64,000 bases of DNA from CAWBYL01 sp963793025 (GCA_963793025.1 CAWBYL010000001.1:310001-374000); one strand, 5' to 3'; counted from the stretch's first letter, positions 53,788-62,227 are shown. Translations and numbers: made by a program. The notes: generated from the sequence alone by a model not told the origin.

Positions 53788-54019
53788 CGTGTTCTCCTTG
53801 TGTGTGACAGCGGCCCGTGGGGCCGCATTCACCTCGGAGGACGGCGCCGAGTTCGGCGTCTCGACATCCCGGGTCAGAATTTCTCAGCCGAGGCGCGAGA
53901 AGTCTCCCCCACTGTCGCGTGGCCTACCGCCCCGGTGGGGCATGAGAACCGAGCACATCGTCGTCGGACGCGCTCGTCGCGCGTCTCGGCTTGACCGCTC
54001 CGCGGAAAACGGCAGACCG

Positions 54020-54574
54020 CTACGGCGTGCGTCCGATGAACGCCAGCAGCTTGGTCTGGACGTCGGCGTCATCCGGGACGTCGACGCGAGGCCCGTACTG
54101 ACCGCTCTGTCGCAACGCCTCGTCCATGGGCAGCATGCCTTCGAGCATCTCGGCGCATCTCTCCGGGTCCAGGGTCTCGTCCTGGCCTGTGGCTCGGGCC
54201 AGATCCCAGCGATGCAGGAACACGTCGTTGATGTAGATCATGGCGGTCGCCTGCCCGAGCGACATCCGACCGATGTGAGGGAAGTCGTGCTCTCGTTGAG
54301 CGGTGCCCGGGTCGTCGAGCAGCGCCTGCACGCCGTCGGTGTGGGTGCGCCAGGCCCCGACAGGGTCCTCGTCGACCGACGGACCCGCAGGCAGCGCGAT
54401 CCCGGTCGTTCCGTCGAGGAACGCCGGGAACCACTCGACGAGGTGACGTACGACGTCGCGTGCAAGCCAGCCCTCCACCGGCGCCGGCTGGTCCCACGCC
54501 TCCGGCGCCGCGCCTTCGACCGTCGCGGTGAAGGCACCGGCGATCTCGCGGTGCTCCTCGGCCGGGCCACTCAT
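54020..54574 (-). CDS. DinB/TIGR03086-like maleylpyruvate isomerase family protein
   Basis: 184 residues of the DinB-type four-helix fold. W-x-Q-P-A-P-V-E-GW is followed by RDVVRHLVEWFPAFLDG with the metal His, and the later INDVFLHRWDLARATGQD has a second His. Members are mycothiol-dependent isomerases or metal-binding proteins of unknown role. ATG 54574 overlaps the SRPBCC stop (ATGA). It is the last gene of an arsR-SRPBCC-dinB operon. Confidence 0.75.
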   Translation of the reverse strand: MSGPAEEHREIAGAFTATVEGAAPEAWDQPAPVEGWLARDVVRHLVEWFPAFLDGTTGIALPAGPSVDEDPVGAWRTHTDGVQALLDDPGTAQREHDFPHIGRMSLGQATAMIYINDVFLHRWDLARATGQDETLDPERCAEMLEGMLPMDEALRQSGQYGPRVDVPDDADVQTKLLAFIGRTP

Positions 54575-55059
54575 CGGAGCTCCGCCACGAGCGCGTCGAG
54601 CTTGGCATAGCCCTCGTCGATGCCGGTCTCCATGCCGGAGGCCAGCCACTGGTCGCGGCCCTCGAAGCTGTCCACCAGGGACTGCGCGTGCAGCCGGGTG
54701 TGGCCGTCACCGAGGTCCTCGAACCGCAGCGTCTCGAGCGCGACGTCGTCGGGCTGACCATCGAACGTGAAGGTCTGCACGATGGTGTCGGCACCGACCT
54801 CGTGGAAGCAGCCGTGGAAGCCGAACTCGACGCCATCGCGTCGAGCGACGTAACGCCAGCGGCCGCCCGTCGTCGCCTCCCAGTCGAGGATCTCGGTCTC
54901 CATCCCGTCGGGCCCGACCCAGCGGGCGAACAACTCGGGATCGGTGTGGGCCCTCATCAGCTCCGTCGGAGTGGCATCGAAGTCGCGGGTCATGCGGATG
55001 ATCGGCAGGTCGGGGTCGGCCTCGATCGAGACCTGGTAGTGGTTGCTGGCGAGGCTCAT
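54571..55059 (-). CDS. SRPBCC/AHSA1-domain protein
   Basis: 162 residues beginning MSLASNHYQVSIEADPDLPI, then MTRDFDATPTELMRAHTDPE, WVGPDGMETEILDWEATTGG-RWRY and EVGADTIVQTFTFDGQPDDV. AHSA1 domain, ligand unknown. It is translationally coupled on both sides (ATGA with ArsR upstream and with the DinB-like gene downstream). ArsR/SRPBCC pairs like this are common in actinobacteria. Confidence 0.9.
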   Translation of the reverse strand: MSLASNHYQVSIEADPDLPIIRMTRDFDATPTELMRAHTDPELFARWVGPDGMETEILDWEATTGGRWRYVARRDGVEFGFHGCFHEVGADTIVQTFTFDGQPDDVALETLRFEDLGDGHTRLHAQSLVDSFEGRDQWLASGMETGIDEGYAKLDALVAELR

Positions 55060-55424
55060 GACGCTGTTCCTTGCTGTCGGTTTCGGTCATCGGTACTTCC
55101 TTCGTCACTGCGCACTTCGGCGAGGAGGGAATCGAGGCGGGCGTAGCGCTCCTGGGCCTGCGTGCGGTACCGCTCGATCCACTTCGTCATCAGGTCGAAG
55201 ACCTCCGCCTCGAGGTGGCACGGTCGGCGCTGCGCGTCCTTGCTCTGGCTGACCAGACCAGCCTCGGCGAGGACCTTGATGTGCTTGGACACGGCTTGCA
55301 CGGAGACGTCGTAGGGATCGGCCAGCTCCCCGACCGTGGCGTCGCCGGCAGCGAGGCGGGCCACCATGTCGCGCCTCGTCGGATCGGCGAGAGCGGCGAA
55401 GACTCGGGACAGTTCGTCGTCCAC
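55056..55424 (-). CDS. ArsR-family transcriptional repressor
   Basis: 122 residues. Winged HTH: VFAALADPTRRDMVARLAAG, ATVGELADPYDVSVQAVSKH and IKVLAEAGLVSQSKDAQRRP. No clear metal-binding cysteine pair is seen, so it is an SdpR-like, non-metal ArsR type. GTG 55424, with AAGGAG 6 nt upstream, is preferred over the TTG at 55442. Its probable operators are the CAAC-N6-GTTG sites just upstream. Confidence 0.9.
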   Translation of the reverse strand: MDDELSRVFAALADPTRRDMVARLAAGDATVGELADPYDVSVQAVSKHIKVLAEAGLVSQSKDAQRRPCHLEAEVFDLMTKWIERYRTQAQERYARLDSLLAEVRSDEGSTDDRNRQQGTAS

Positions 55425-55439
55425 GGAGGGCTCCTTGAT

Positions 55440-55499
55440 CAACTAACTGGTTGAGAACAACGTACGGCCACCTGCTCCCTATTGTCAACCGCTCAGTTG
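55440..55499 (-). promoter_or_regulatory. arsR promoter with two CAAC-N6-GTTG operators
   Basis: Inverted repeats CAACTAACTGGTTG (55440-55453) and CAACCGCTCAGTTG (55486-55499) are spaced 46 bp centre to centre. On the minus strand a perfect -35 TTGACA (55488-55483), an 18-bp spacer and -10 TACGTT (55464-55459) lie between and over them. Repression by ArsR binding both sites is the expected mechanism. Confidence 0.7.
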
Positions 55500-55577
55500 A
55501 GGAACGACGCGCCGGCCAGGCCGCCGCCAGCGAGAGAGGACACGGCTCACCAGGCGAGCGATCCGAGCTCTCCGAAG

Positions 55578-55620
55578 GCACCTCAGTTCCGACGTTCCCA
55601 GTTCAAAGCGGTGCCGGGGG
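55578..55620 (+). repeat. Left copy of an imperfect direct repeat flanking the 55.6-62.3 kb island
   Basis: It aligns with 62224-62268 at about 38 of 46 positions, beginning GCACCTCAGTTCCGACGT versus GCACCTCACTTCCGACGT. The right copy abuts a tRNA-Leu 3' half. An att-type duplication is inferred. Confidence 0.5.
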
Positions 55621-55720
55621 CCAGCCATCCGGAACGCGACGCGGTAGGCGATGGTCGCCAACGCGTTGAGCGACCCGCCGCGTCGGGCTCCGCCTGGACG
55701 TCGCGCGGTGGCGAGGCCCC

Positions 55721-55726
55721 TACGAT
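55721..55726 (+). promoter_or_regulatory. -10 hexamer of the VOC gene, leaderless
   Basis: TACGAT, 6 nt before ATG 55733. Confidence 0.45.
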
Positions 55727-55732
55727 TCCTCG

Positions 55733-56071
55733 ATGGCACTCGCGCTGTTCGCAGAGCTCCATGTTCGCGACTTCCAGATTGCGAAGGTCTGGTACGTCCA
55801 GTTCCTCGGCGAGCCATCCTTTGCGGCCCACGACACCGAGGAGGTCTGGGAGCTCGCCGAGAACCGGTCCATCGCCGTCGAGGAGCAGCCCGAGCATGCC
55901 GGCCATGGCGCGGTCACGATCTGGGTCGACGATCTTGACACCGTGGTGAACGGAATCGTCGCCCGAGGCATAGAGCCCGCGAAGCGCGAGACCTACGACA
56001 ACGGCGTCCGCAAGGTCACCTTCCACGATCCCGATGGCAACGAGATCGGCTTCGGTGGGGGACCTCCCTGA
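55733..56071 (+). CDS. VOC/glyoxalase-like protein
   Basis: 112 residues: LFAELHVRDFQIAKVWYVQF, GAVTIWVDDLDTVVNGIVAR and KVTFHDPDGNEIGFGGGPP. The C-terminal FHDPDGNEI metal motif is typical of VOC proteins, some of which confer antibiotic resistance or act as lyases. A WELAENRSIAVEEQPEHAGH segment and short loop suggest a single-domain form. It is the first gene inside the inferred island. Confidence 0.8.
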   Translation: MALALFAELHVRDFQIAKVWYVQFLGEPSFAAHDTEEVWELAENRSIAVEEQPEHAGHGAVTIWVDDLDTVVNGIVARGIEPAKRETYDNGVRKVTFHDPDGNEIGFGGGPP

Positions 56072-56288
56072 CGCGGCGGAGGCTCGTAGGCCCGGCGCTT
56101 CGGGATGGTGTCGTGACGGGCGTGATTTCGACGCAGTGAGATGCGGGTCGTGTGGCCAGGGGGGGAGCGGCGATTGTGATGGCGGGGTCCTTGCACCGGA
56201 CTCGTGGAGCGAAGCGCAGATTTCTCTGGGGCGATGTCACACATCCGGCTGGTCGGGGGGTCTCTCAGATTGTGGAGGCAGATCGCCG
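56072..56288. other. Intergenic region before the sigma-like gene
   Basis: 217 bp without a convincing gene. It carries GGAGG (56274-56278), about 10 nt before the sigma-like GTG. No clear -35/-10 pair or repeat was recognised. Confidence 0.35.
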
Positions 56289-56792
56289 GTGAGTTCGGAT
56301 GAAGCGCGACACAGGGCTGTCGAGACGGTCTCCTCGGCCGACGAGTGGTTCGAGTCGTTTCGGGGTGCTGGGCAGCTCCGGCTTCGTGTTGCTCTTTCGT
56401 CGTCGTTTGGCGCGGAGGTCGGCGAGGAGTCGGCTGCTGACGCAGTGGCCTATGCGTGGGAGCACCGTGAGCGACTAGCGGAGATGGCGAACCCGGGGGG
56501 CTTCTTGTTCCGTGTTGGTCAAAGTGCAGCGCGGCGTCACCGCAGGCGTGCCGAGGTGGGTGCTCTCCCCGAGGTGAGCGCGGCCCATGAGGATCGGATC
56601 GATCCGGACCTGCCGATCGCGCTGGGGAAGCTCACGGAACGGCAACGGGTTGCGGTGGTGCTGGTCCACGTCTGTGCCTGGACCCTCGAGGAGACGGCAA
56701 CGGCTATGGAACTCAGGGTCTCGACCGTTCGGACGCATGTGGCTCGGGCGCTCGGTCGTCTCGAGCAGCTCCTCGAGGAGGATGGCCGATGA
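56289..56792 (+). CDS. Sigma-70-family (ECF-like) factor
   Basis: 167 residues. Region 2-like HRERLAEMANPGGFLFRVGQ is preceded by AADAVAYAWEH. Region 4 is LTERQRVAVVLVHVCAWTLE, then ETATAMELRVSTVRTHVARA-LGRL. Region 2 is poorly conserved. The start is GTG 56289. It overlaps the next gene (ATGA, 56789-56792), the arrangement of a sigma/anti-sigma pair. Confidence 0.75.
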   Translation: MSSDEARHRAVETVSSADEWFESFRGAGQLRLRVALSSSFGAEVGEESAADAVAYAWEHRERLAEMANPGGFLFRVGQSAARRHRRRAEVGALPEVSAAHEDRIDPDLPIALGKLTERQRVAVVLVHVCAWTLEETATAMELRVSTVRTHVARALGRLEQLLEEDGR

Positions 56793-57454
56793 GATCGGCA
56801 TCGTTGGTGGCACAGCTGCGGGACTACGGCCAGGACGTGAGCGAACAGGCCACTCGGGGCCGCTTGGACGGTGGCTCGAAGGTCGCCGGTCATCGATCGG
56901 GCTTCGAGACCGAGACGGTGGGACCGGATACGAGGCCGACACGTCTGGAGAGCTACGTGGACACGCAAAGGCGTTCACCGGACGGCGATGGCAGGCGTGG
57001 CCGTCGCCGGTGGCTGATCGTTGGCGTGGCCGCGGCCGTCTTGGTGATCGCCCTTGGCGTCGGGCTGGTGATCGACCGCACGGAGTCCTCGAATCCTTCG
57101 TTCACGAACCCATCGGTGGATCAGGTGCCGACCACCCCCTCGAGCGTCGACATCAGTGACCCGGCGGTCGCGGAGCGACTGACTCGGGAAGCGATGCAAG
57201 GAGAGTGGATCGCGGTGGGCTCGGAGAGGAAGCCCGTTCGGGGCTGGGTCAACGGGGACCTTTTGAGGGCATGGGAGCAAGCCCAGCTCGAGATCCCCGG
57301 CGGCCCAATCACCGATCCGCGCTTCCAGTTCACTCCTGACGCGCCCGGCCTGCCGGTCTACGCAGATGATCACACGACACTTCTCGGCTACTGGGTCGAG
57401 GGGTCGGGTGACCGGAATGGTCTCGTCTTGTTGGAACAGCTGGAGCAGCCATAG
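56789..57454 (+). CDS. Single-span membrane protein, possible anti-sigma partner
   Basis: 221 residues. About 70 cytosolic residues precede a single helix (RRWLIVGVAAAVLVIALGVG) and an outer domain of about 125 residues (AMQGEWIAVGSERKP, DDHTTLLGYWVEGSGDRNGL). No zinc-binding HxxxCxxC anti-sigma motif is visible. Overlap with the sigma gene suggests regulation across the membrane, but function is unknown. Confidence 0.65.
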   Translation: MRSASLVAQLRDYGQDVSEQATRGRLDGGSKVAGHRSGFETETVGPDTRPTRLESYVDTQRRSPDGDGRRGRRRWLIVGVAAAVLVIALGVGLVIDRTESSNPSFTNPSVDQVPTTPSSVDISDPAVAERLTREAMQGEWIAVGSERKPVRGWVNGDLLRAWEQAQLEIPGGPITDPRFQFTPDAPGLPVYADDHTTLLGYWVEGSGDRNGLVLLEQLEQP

Positions 57455-57542
57455 CACCCACCCGACGCTTGGGGGCACACCAATCATCGTGACGAGAGGT
57501 CCTGGAGTATCGACTGAAGGTCAGTGCTCGCCGACGCCAACC

Positions 57543-58799
57543 TCAGCGCCGGTCAACGGCGATCCCGTATCGATCCGTGTAGGGAGCGAACTCTTCGGCC
57601 AGTTCCCCGTAGCTCCAGCCGAAATCGGCTGGGTCGTACACGTGGCGCCCGTCCGCCGCCTGCGGGCGCTCGCGCATCCACGCCGCCATCCGGCGTTCGT
57701 GCAACGGGGACACCTCGGCGTCGAAGCTTTCGTAGATGCGAGTGACAGCTCGGACTGGGTCGGCCACGAGATCCTCGTACTGCAGGTGGACGCACCAGCC
57801 GGTTGCGACCTGATCGTCGAAGGCCATGCCGCCATCGATGGCGGTGTGTGCTTTGCGCTTCCACTCCTCGGCCGTAGGGCACGGATCTCGCCGGTCGGTG
57901 AAGACCCTTTGGAGCGTGTTCACGAGGCTGGCGAGCGATGTGACGACCGGGCCCGGATCGCGATGGGTCCAGATGATCCGGGCATCGGGATAGGTGGCCA
58001 GCAACTCCGGAAGGCACCAGAGGTGATTCGGAGTCTTGAGGACCCATCGCTCGGTGGGCTGGGCCGCCTGGAGCGCCTGTAGTGCCGTCCGATGCTGTTC
58101 GTACGCGGGCGTCATATCCGCGGCCTCGAGCCAGCGGCCATAGCTCGGCACGAGGGCCTGGGTCTCGATGCCCAGAGTGCGGATGTCGTACATGAAGAAC
58201 GCAACGCACTCCTGCGCCAACATCGCACCGGTCGGGTGCATCGCGGCGAAGGGCGGGTTGAGCTCGAGGAGGCCGTCAACCTGCTTCTGGTAGACGGCGA
58301 TGCGGGGGTCGAGCGAGGCGTCGGAGAGGCTGGGCGGGGGGATGGGCTTCGCCGCCTCCCACTGCAAGGGTGTCCGGGCGGTCGGATCGAGACCCAACAG
58401 GATGGACAGGAGCGACGTCCCGGTTCGGGGCAGACCGACGATCACCCACGGCGCATCGATCGACTCCTGCCGGATCCCGGGGTGCTGCATGGCCCAGGTG
58501 TGCAGCTCGATCCGATTGACGAGCGCCGAGACCACCATGCCCCTCACAGCTAACCGACCGAAGGTGGTGAGACCGGCTTCCTCCTCTGCGCTGGTCAGGT
58601 ACTTCGTCAACGGCTCGAGGTAGGAGTCAGAGCCCATGTCACTGGAGCCGGCGCGCTTGCAGGCCGCGTCGATGATCGACTCGGGCTCCAGTGAGGGCAA
58701 CGGTCGACCGGCCCGAACCGAGAGCTCTCCCAGGCGATTGAGGGCCCTGAATCGGCGCGAGCGCAGCTCTGCGTCACGAAATCCGAATGCGGTGCTCAC
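57543..58799 (-). CDS. Sulfotransferase family protein
   Basis: 418 residues: PAPS 5'-phosphosulfate loop WVIVGLPRTGTSLLSILLGL near 143, GLPRTGTS motif and 3'-phosphate motif RIIWTHRDPGPVVTSLASLV near 295, with conserved HLQYEDLVADPVRAVTRIY. It transfers sulfonate to an unknown lipid or glycan. Similar proteins abound in mycobacteria and Acidimicrobiia. GTG 58799 is chosen. The gene lies within the inferred island. Confidence 0.87.
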   Translation of the reverse strand: MSTAFGFRDAELRSRRFRALNRLGELSVRAGRPLPSLEPESIIDAACKRAGSSDMGSDSYLEPLTKYLTSAEEEAGLTTFGRLAVRGMVVSALVNRIELHTWAMQHPGIRQESIDAPWVIVGLPRTGTSLLSILLGLDPTARTPLQWEAAKPIPPPSLSDASLDPRIAVYQKQVDGLLELNPPFAAMHPTGAMLAQECVAFFMYDIRTLGIETQALVPSYGRWLEAADMTPAYEQHRTALQALQAAQPTERWVLKTPNHLWCLPELLATYPDARIIWTHRDPGPVVTSLASLVNTLQRVFTDRRDPCPTAEEWKRKAHTAIDGGMAFDDQVATGWCVHLQYEDLVADPVRAVTRIYESFDAEVSPLHERRMAAWMRERPQAADGRHVYDPADFGWSYGELAEEFAPYTDRYGIAVDRR

Positions 58800-59334
58800 T
58801 GCACCACAGCCAGGACGCTGCGTCGAGGACCGAAATCGTTGGGCACCGGCGAATGTGTACACCGTTCCGTCTCGCCAGGCCGCGGTGTCCTACACCCCAC
58901 GCCTCTCACCTGCGATCGACCTCGACACGAGAGAAGCCCAGGCGGCTGGCCCGGGCTCTGTTCGTGTCGGACGATCGATCCGCGGCGAGTCGTACTTGAG
59001 GGCACTGCGCCTGCGACGTGCCCGATGGCCGGCGAGTGGGGATACCCGCGAGGTTCGAGGGTCCCACGGGTCCGATGTTCGAGCCGCTCCGTGACGTCGA
59101 TTACTTCGCGGAGGTCGAGGTCGACGCTGAGCTCGGCACAGTGGATTAGGCCGAACGGAGCGGACCTCGCTCCTGACGCGCTTCACCAGCAGGCTCTACG
59201 CCTCACCTGACGAGGCGCACGTTCCCGGCAGTCTGGGACGCTCCCGAAGGTCCCGGTCGAACGCCAGAGCGCATCCGATCGAGGCTAGGTAGCGTGATCT
59301 CTCTTGCGGATGCGCCCGATGAGCTGGAGAGGTC
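58800..59334. other. Intergenic region with a DUF2442 remnant
   Basis: 535 bp. Apart from the DUF2442-like fragment at 59021-59210 no gene is supported. Candidate reading frames here lack start signals and family features. Confidence 0.4.
59021..59210 (+). pseudogene. DUF2442 family remnant, one frameshift
   Basis: PDGRRVGIPARFEGPTGPMF and EPLRDVDYFAEVEVDAELGT-VD in one frame meet WPNGADLAPDALHQQALRLT in another. Removing the A at 59148 restores VDWPNGADLAPD, the hallmark of DUF2442. The N-terminal third is not recognisable. DUF2442 proteins often pair with DUF4160 as toxin-antitoxin-like modules, and no partner is seen here. Confidence 0.55.
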
Positions 59335-59811
59335 ATGGCCGAGGTTCGACAAGGTCGATGGACTGCCAACATCGATGGCGACTTCGTCGTCTTCATCATC
59401 GGTGCTCGGGTCAACTCGAAACTCCAGACGTTGAAGGTCCTGAGTGATCTGGGTGGCCGTCGAGGCCTGAACCACATGCTCACGTACCTGATGCAGCACC
59501 CCGAGAAAGGGCTGCTCGGATATGAGCAGGCGGGTCTGACGACGATTCAGTACTGGCGTTCGTTCGACCACCTTGAGGCTTTCGCCAAGGACAAGGACGA
59601 CCCGCATCTCGAGGTCTGGCGTAACTACTGGAAGCGGGTCGGAAAGGACCCGCGGGCCGGCATCTGGCACGAGACCTTCCTCGTACGGGCCGGGGAGTTC
59701 GAGGCGGTCTACGCCAACATGCCGCCACACGGCCTGGCGAAGGCTTCATCCCTCGTGCCCGTCGCAGACGCCGTCGACGCTCGCCAGCGTCTCAAGGGCC
59801 ACAGGGACTGA
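59335..59811 (+). CDS. DUF4188 family protein (monooxygenase-like)
   Basis: 158 residues: WTANIDGDFVVFIIGARVNS, LMQHPEKGLLGYEQAGLTTI, QYWRSFDHLEAFAKDKDDPH and GIWHETFLVRAGEFEAVYAN-MPPHGL. This fits DUF4188, a dimeric ferredoxin-like fold family probably related to haem or flavin monooxygenases. ATG 59335 has GGAGAGG a few nt upstream. It lies in the island. Confidence 0.8.
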   Translation: MAEVRQGRWTANIDGDFVVFIIGARVNSKLQTLKVLSDLGGRRGLNHMLTYLMQHPEKGLLGYEQAGLTTIQYWRSFDHLEAFAKDKDDPHLEVWRNYWKRVGKDPRAGIWHETFLVRAGEFEAVYANMPPHGLAKASSLVPVADAVDARQRLKGHRD

Positions 59812-59812
59812 G

Positions 59813-59873
59813 CCTCCCCACGACGTCGGGGACAATCTTGACCGACCCGGACGACACGGTCGGGCGTGGGGGC
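59813..59873. terminator. Possible bidirectional hairpin after DUF4188
   Basis: CCCCACG (about 59819-59825) can pair with CGTGGGG near 59866-59872, enclosing CCGACC/GGTCGG. It lies between convergent genes. Folding is approximate by eye. Confidence 0.35.
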
Positions 59874-59946
59874 TCGTAGGGAAGGCTGCATCGTGTGATC
59901 ACCGAGGTGCGGCTCGTGTCACCCTCGGCCGGCGGTTGGTGACGCG

Positions 59947-60729
59947 TCAGATCCGGGTGGCGGTGGTGAGGGTGACGACGAGTGGCCTTGTGATGGAGCC
60001 GCCGAACTCGTGATTCACGAATGCTTCGATGTCATCAAGGAGCGCGATTCGCTGGCTCTCCTCCATCATCTGGGTCACTGAGTAGGACGCCATCAGTGTG
60101 CGGTACTGCTGAGCGCTGTAGCTCTGATCCCACCGGTAGGCGCTTACCGAGATCTGGTCGAACCTCCCGTCGGACTTCAGCGTCGAGCGGACGGGAGGGT
60201 CGACCGTGTCGGGTGCTGGCGCAGGAGATCCGGTGTGGCCTTGCCCGTACCGCTCGTAGATCGGTTGGGCCCTGGCGAAAAACCCGGAGTCGGTCGGGGA
60301 GTCGACCTGGGTGAGATCGACGACCGCGATGACCCCTCCCGGTCGGAGGATCGTGGCTGGTCGGTCAGTCTGAGCGGCGAGGTCGATCCAGTGATACGCG
60401 GTCGCGGAGAAGATCGCATCTGCACTTGCGGCCACGAGCTCGACATCCTCGAATTGGCCGACCGTGAGCCGAAGTCGACGGGACGGCAGGTTCGAACGCA
60501 GCTTTCTCGCCATCGCCGGTCCGAGCTCGATCGCGTGGACTGAGGCCCCTCGTTGGAGCAATGCCGCCGTGGCCTGGCCGGTTCCGGGGCCGACCTCGAT
60601 GATCTCTGGCTCTGGAGGCAGTCCGTCGAAGAAGCGATCGAATAGCGCGGCAGGGTACGAGGGACGGCTCGAGTCGTATGCCTCGACCACCTCGTCAAAC
60701 GAGAGACGCGCGTCCCTGGGTGGGTTCAC
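59947..60729 (-). CDS. Class I SAM-dependent methyltransferase
   Basis: 260 residues: VEAYDSSRPSYPAALFDRFF, motif I IIEVGPGTGQATAALLQRGA, ADAIFSATAYHWIDLAAQTD and ILRPGGVIAVVDLTQV. It resembles the broken methyltransferase at 28722-29503 (both start around Y-(E/D)-x-S-RPSYPAA), so the pair may be distant paralogues. Substrate unknown. It lies in the island. Confidence 0.85.
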   Translation of the reverse strand: MNPPRDARLSFDEVVEAYDSSRPSYPAALFDRFFDGLPPEPEIIEVGPGTGQATAALLQRGASVHAIELGPAMARKLRSNLPSRRLRLTVGQFEDVELVAASADAIFSATAYHWIDLAAQTDRPATILRPGGVIAVVDLTQVDSPTDSGFFARAQPIYERYGQGHTGSPAPAPDTVDPPVRSTLKSDGRFDQISVSAYRWDQSYSAQQYRTLMASYSVTQMMEESQRIALLDDIEAFVNHEFGGSITRPLVVTLTTATRI

Positions 60730-60812
60730 ACAACCGAGCCTTCCAGGTCAGCAGAACGTTGGCCTCGAGGGCCGCCATCGCGTCTCCACCTGCCGGCGGT
60801 ACGAGACAGGTG

Positions 60813-61096
60813 TCAGCTGGCCGCGAGGTGGTGGCGCAGGGCTTCTCGGATCACCTCGGACGCGAGATGCCCTCGTGCTCAGCTCGACGGACGAGTCGAT
60901 CTTCGAGGTCAGGGTCGAGGCGGACCGACTCCACGGTCGAGGGTTCAGCGCCGAGTCGGGGCCGTCCTCGCTTTCCTCGTCGGCTGAGGATCTGCTCGAC
61001 CTCGTAGCCGACCTCCGCCTCGTCGGCGAGAGCGTCGACGGCGTCGTCATCGAGCGGACGACCGGACTTCGTGTGGCCATGGGTGGGCTTGGTCAT
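60813..61096 (-). pseudogene. Ribbon-helix-helix antitoxin, frameshifted
   Basis: It starts MTKPTHGHTKSGRPLDDDAV and continues YEVEQILSRRGKRGRPRLGA, then TVESVRLDPDLEDRLVRRAE-HEGISR. The last helix SEVIREALRHHLAAS is in another frame, reached if one base is restored near 60868. The repaired product is 94 residues. RHH-type antitoxins bind their own promoter. It overlaps the toxin stop as ATGA. Confidence 0.6.
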
Positions 61097-61330
61097 TGTT
61101 CGAGCAGCCTCGGTAGATGGGGCGGAGGGCATGGAGTGGATGATCAGCTCCTCGCCTTCCGCGGTCGCCATCACGACGACCTCGAGGAGGTTCGCAGCGC
61201 GATCGGGGCCGATGACGAGCCAGCGGTCGGGCTCCTCGCCGAGGTCGTCGACGACCACGGAGTGGGCGATGGCGTGGAGGATGTCGGCGTCGTCGATGCC
61301 ATGACGGCCTGCCGACGGGTGGATCTCCAC
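61093..61330 (-). pseudogene. Small toxin-like protein of the RHH module, two frameshifts
   Basis: The start HPSAGRHGIDDADILHAIAH and RWLVIGPDRAANLLEVVVMA, then EGEELIIHSM continue as LRPIYR and RLLEQ-stop in two other frames. Restoring two single bases gives a 79-residue protein whose stop overlaps the antitoxin ATG. The sequence resembles small actinobacterial toxins paired with RHH antitoxins. As read, the first frame runs into the antitoxin frame to give a fused product. Confidence 0.6.
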
Positions 61331-61897
61331 ACGGCAATGCTGTAGTACGAAACTCGCCCATTGCGAGCCCCCCGTGATGCTGCGAGACCCTGGCCGAGGT
61401 GCCGGTTAGGGGCACCCGATATCGCGCTCAGTCATGCGCCAGATCCGAGACCTCTCCGTCGCCGGCCCGTGTCTGGAGAGCCGCTGCCAGGCGGATCGAC
61501 ACGGTTCGTGCTGACCGGCTCGAACCGTGTCGCAGATCTCCGGGGCCGGCATGGGAACTCGCGGCCGGGACCGGTCCCGGCATCAAGATGCAAGTCCGTG
61601 AATTCATTTCTGTGTGGTGGGAGACGGTTGAGTTGACTGGGAGGGTCGAGGCCGATCGGGTGCTCGACGGGAGGCGAAGTGGTCGAAGGTCTGGCGGACG
61701 GCCGTCGATATCGGGGTTGCCCTTGCGGGCTCGAGTGGCAGTCTGAGATCTGCCGAGGGCCCAGGGCCTGAGGAAGTGAACCCAGCTGACGTCCGGACGG
61801 TCGAAGGCTGGGTTTGGGGCTTTCTCGGCCGAGGTCGACGACCTTCACGCTCGCCGGAAGCCGTCGTCGCCACTCGCCGCCCGTGCCGACGGGCACG
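61331..61897. other. 567-bp gap with strong palindromes and no gene
   Basis: It contains a perfect 12-bp-arm hairpin CGACACGGTTCG/CGAACCGTGTCG (61497-61532) and an 18-bp perfect palindrome GCCGGGACCGGTCCCGGC (61564-61581). No family-like reading frame is visible on either strand. Confidence 0.45.
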
Positions 61898-62227
61898 TCA
61901 GGCCGTCGGCCAGCCAGAGCAGCGGGTCACGGTCTGGCGCGATGTGGTCGAACGAGAGCACCGGACCGGACGCTCGTGCGCGAAGGACCGTGACCCGGTC
62001 CTGCTCGTCGAGCCGGCGGAGGCCGTCTCGAGCTGCATCGGCGTGAGGGCCTGGAGCTGGACACCGCCGACCTGGCGGATCAGCCGATCCACCACGATCC
62101 CGTAGCTGTACCAGGTCGACTCCCGCAGCTGGGCCTGCATCGTCTCGTGCCCCTCCTGGAGGAACCCAGCCACAGTCAGGTCCGACCGGGCGACGTAGGA
62201 GCCCTCGGCCAACAAGGTCAGCAGCAC
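61898..62227 (-). pseudogene. N-terminal fragment of a tyrosine-recombinase integrase
   Basis: The frame reads YVARSDLTVAGFLQEGHETM, QAQLRESTWYSYGIVVDRLI and RQVGGVQLQALTPMQLETA, the SAM-like DNA-binding N-terminal domain of tyrosine integrases (F-x-W-style start, ST-x-x-Y, LQALTP). After this it turns into unrelated sequence, so the catalytic domain is missing. It lies immediately beside the tRNA-Leu 3' half, the usual place for an integrase of an integrative element. Confidence 0.7.

Larger units (their letters stand above)
55425..55732. other. Gap with arsR operators and the left island repeat
   Basis: Besides the arsR promoter, this 308-bp stretch contains the left copy of the imperfect direct repeat (55578-55620). 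No additional gene is seen. Confidence 0.5.

Noticed and set aside
55485..55817. A minus-strand gene in the arsR-VOC gap
   Set aside because: Arg/Gly-rich frame without motifs, overlapping regulatory sites and the repeat.
57553..58209. A second minus-strand frame inside the sulfotransferase gene
   Set aside because: Arg/Pro/Gly-rich shadow of the sulfotransferase frame, which has the PAPS-binding motifs.
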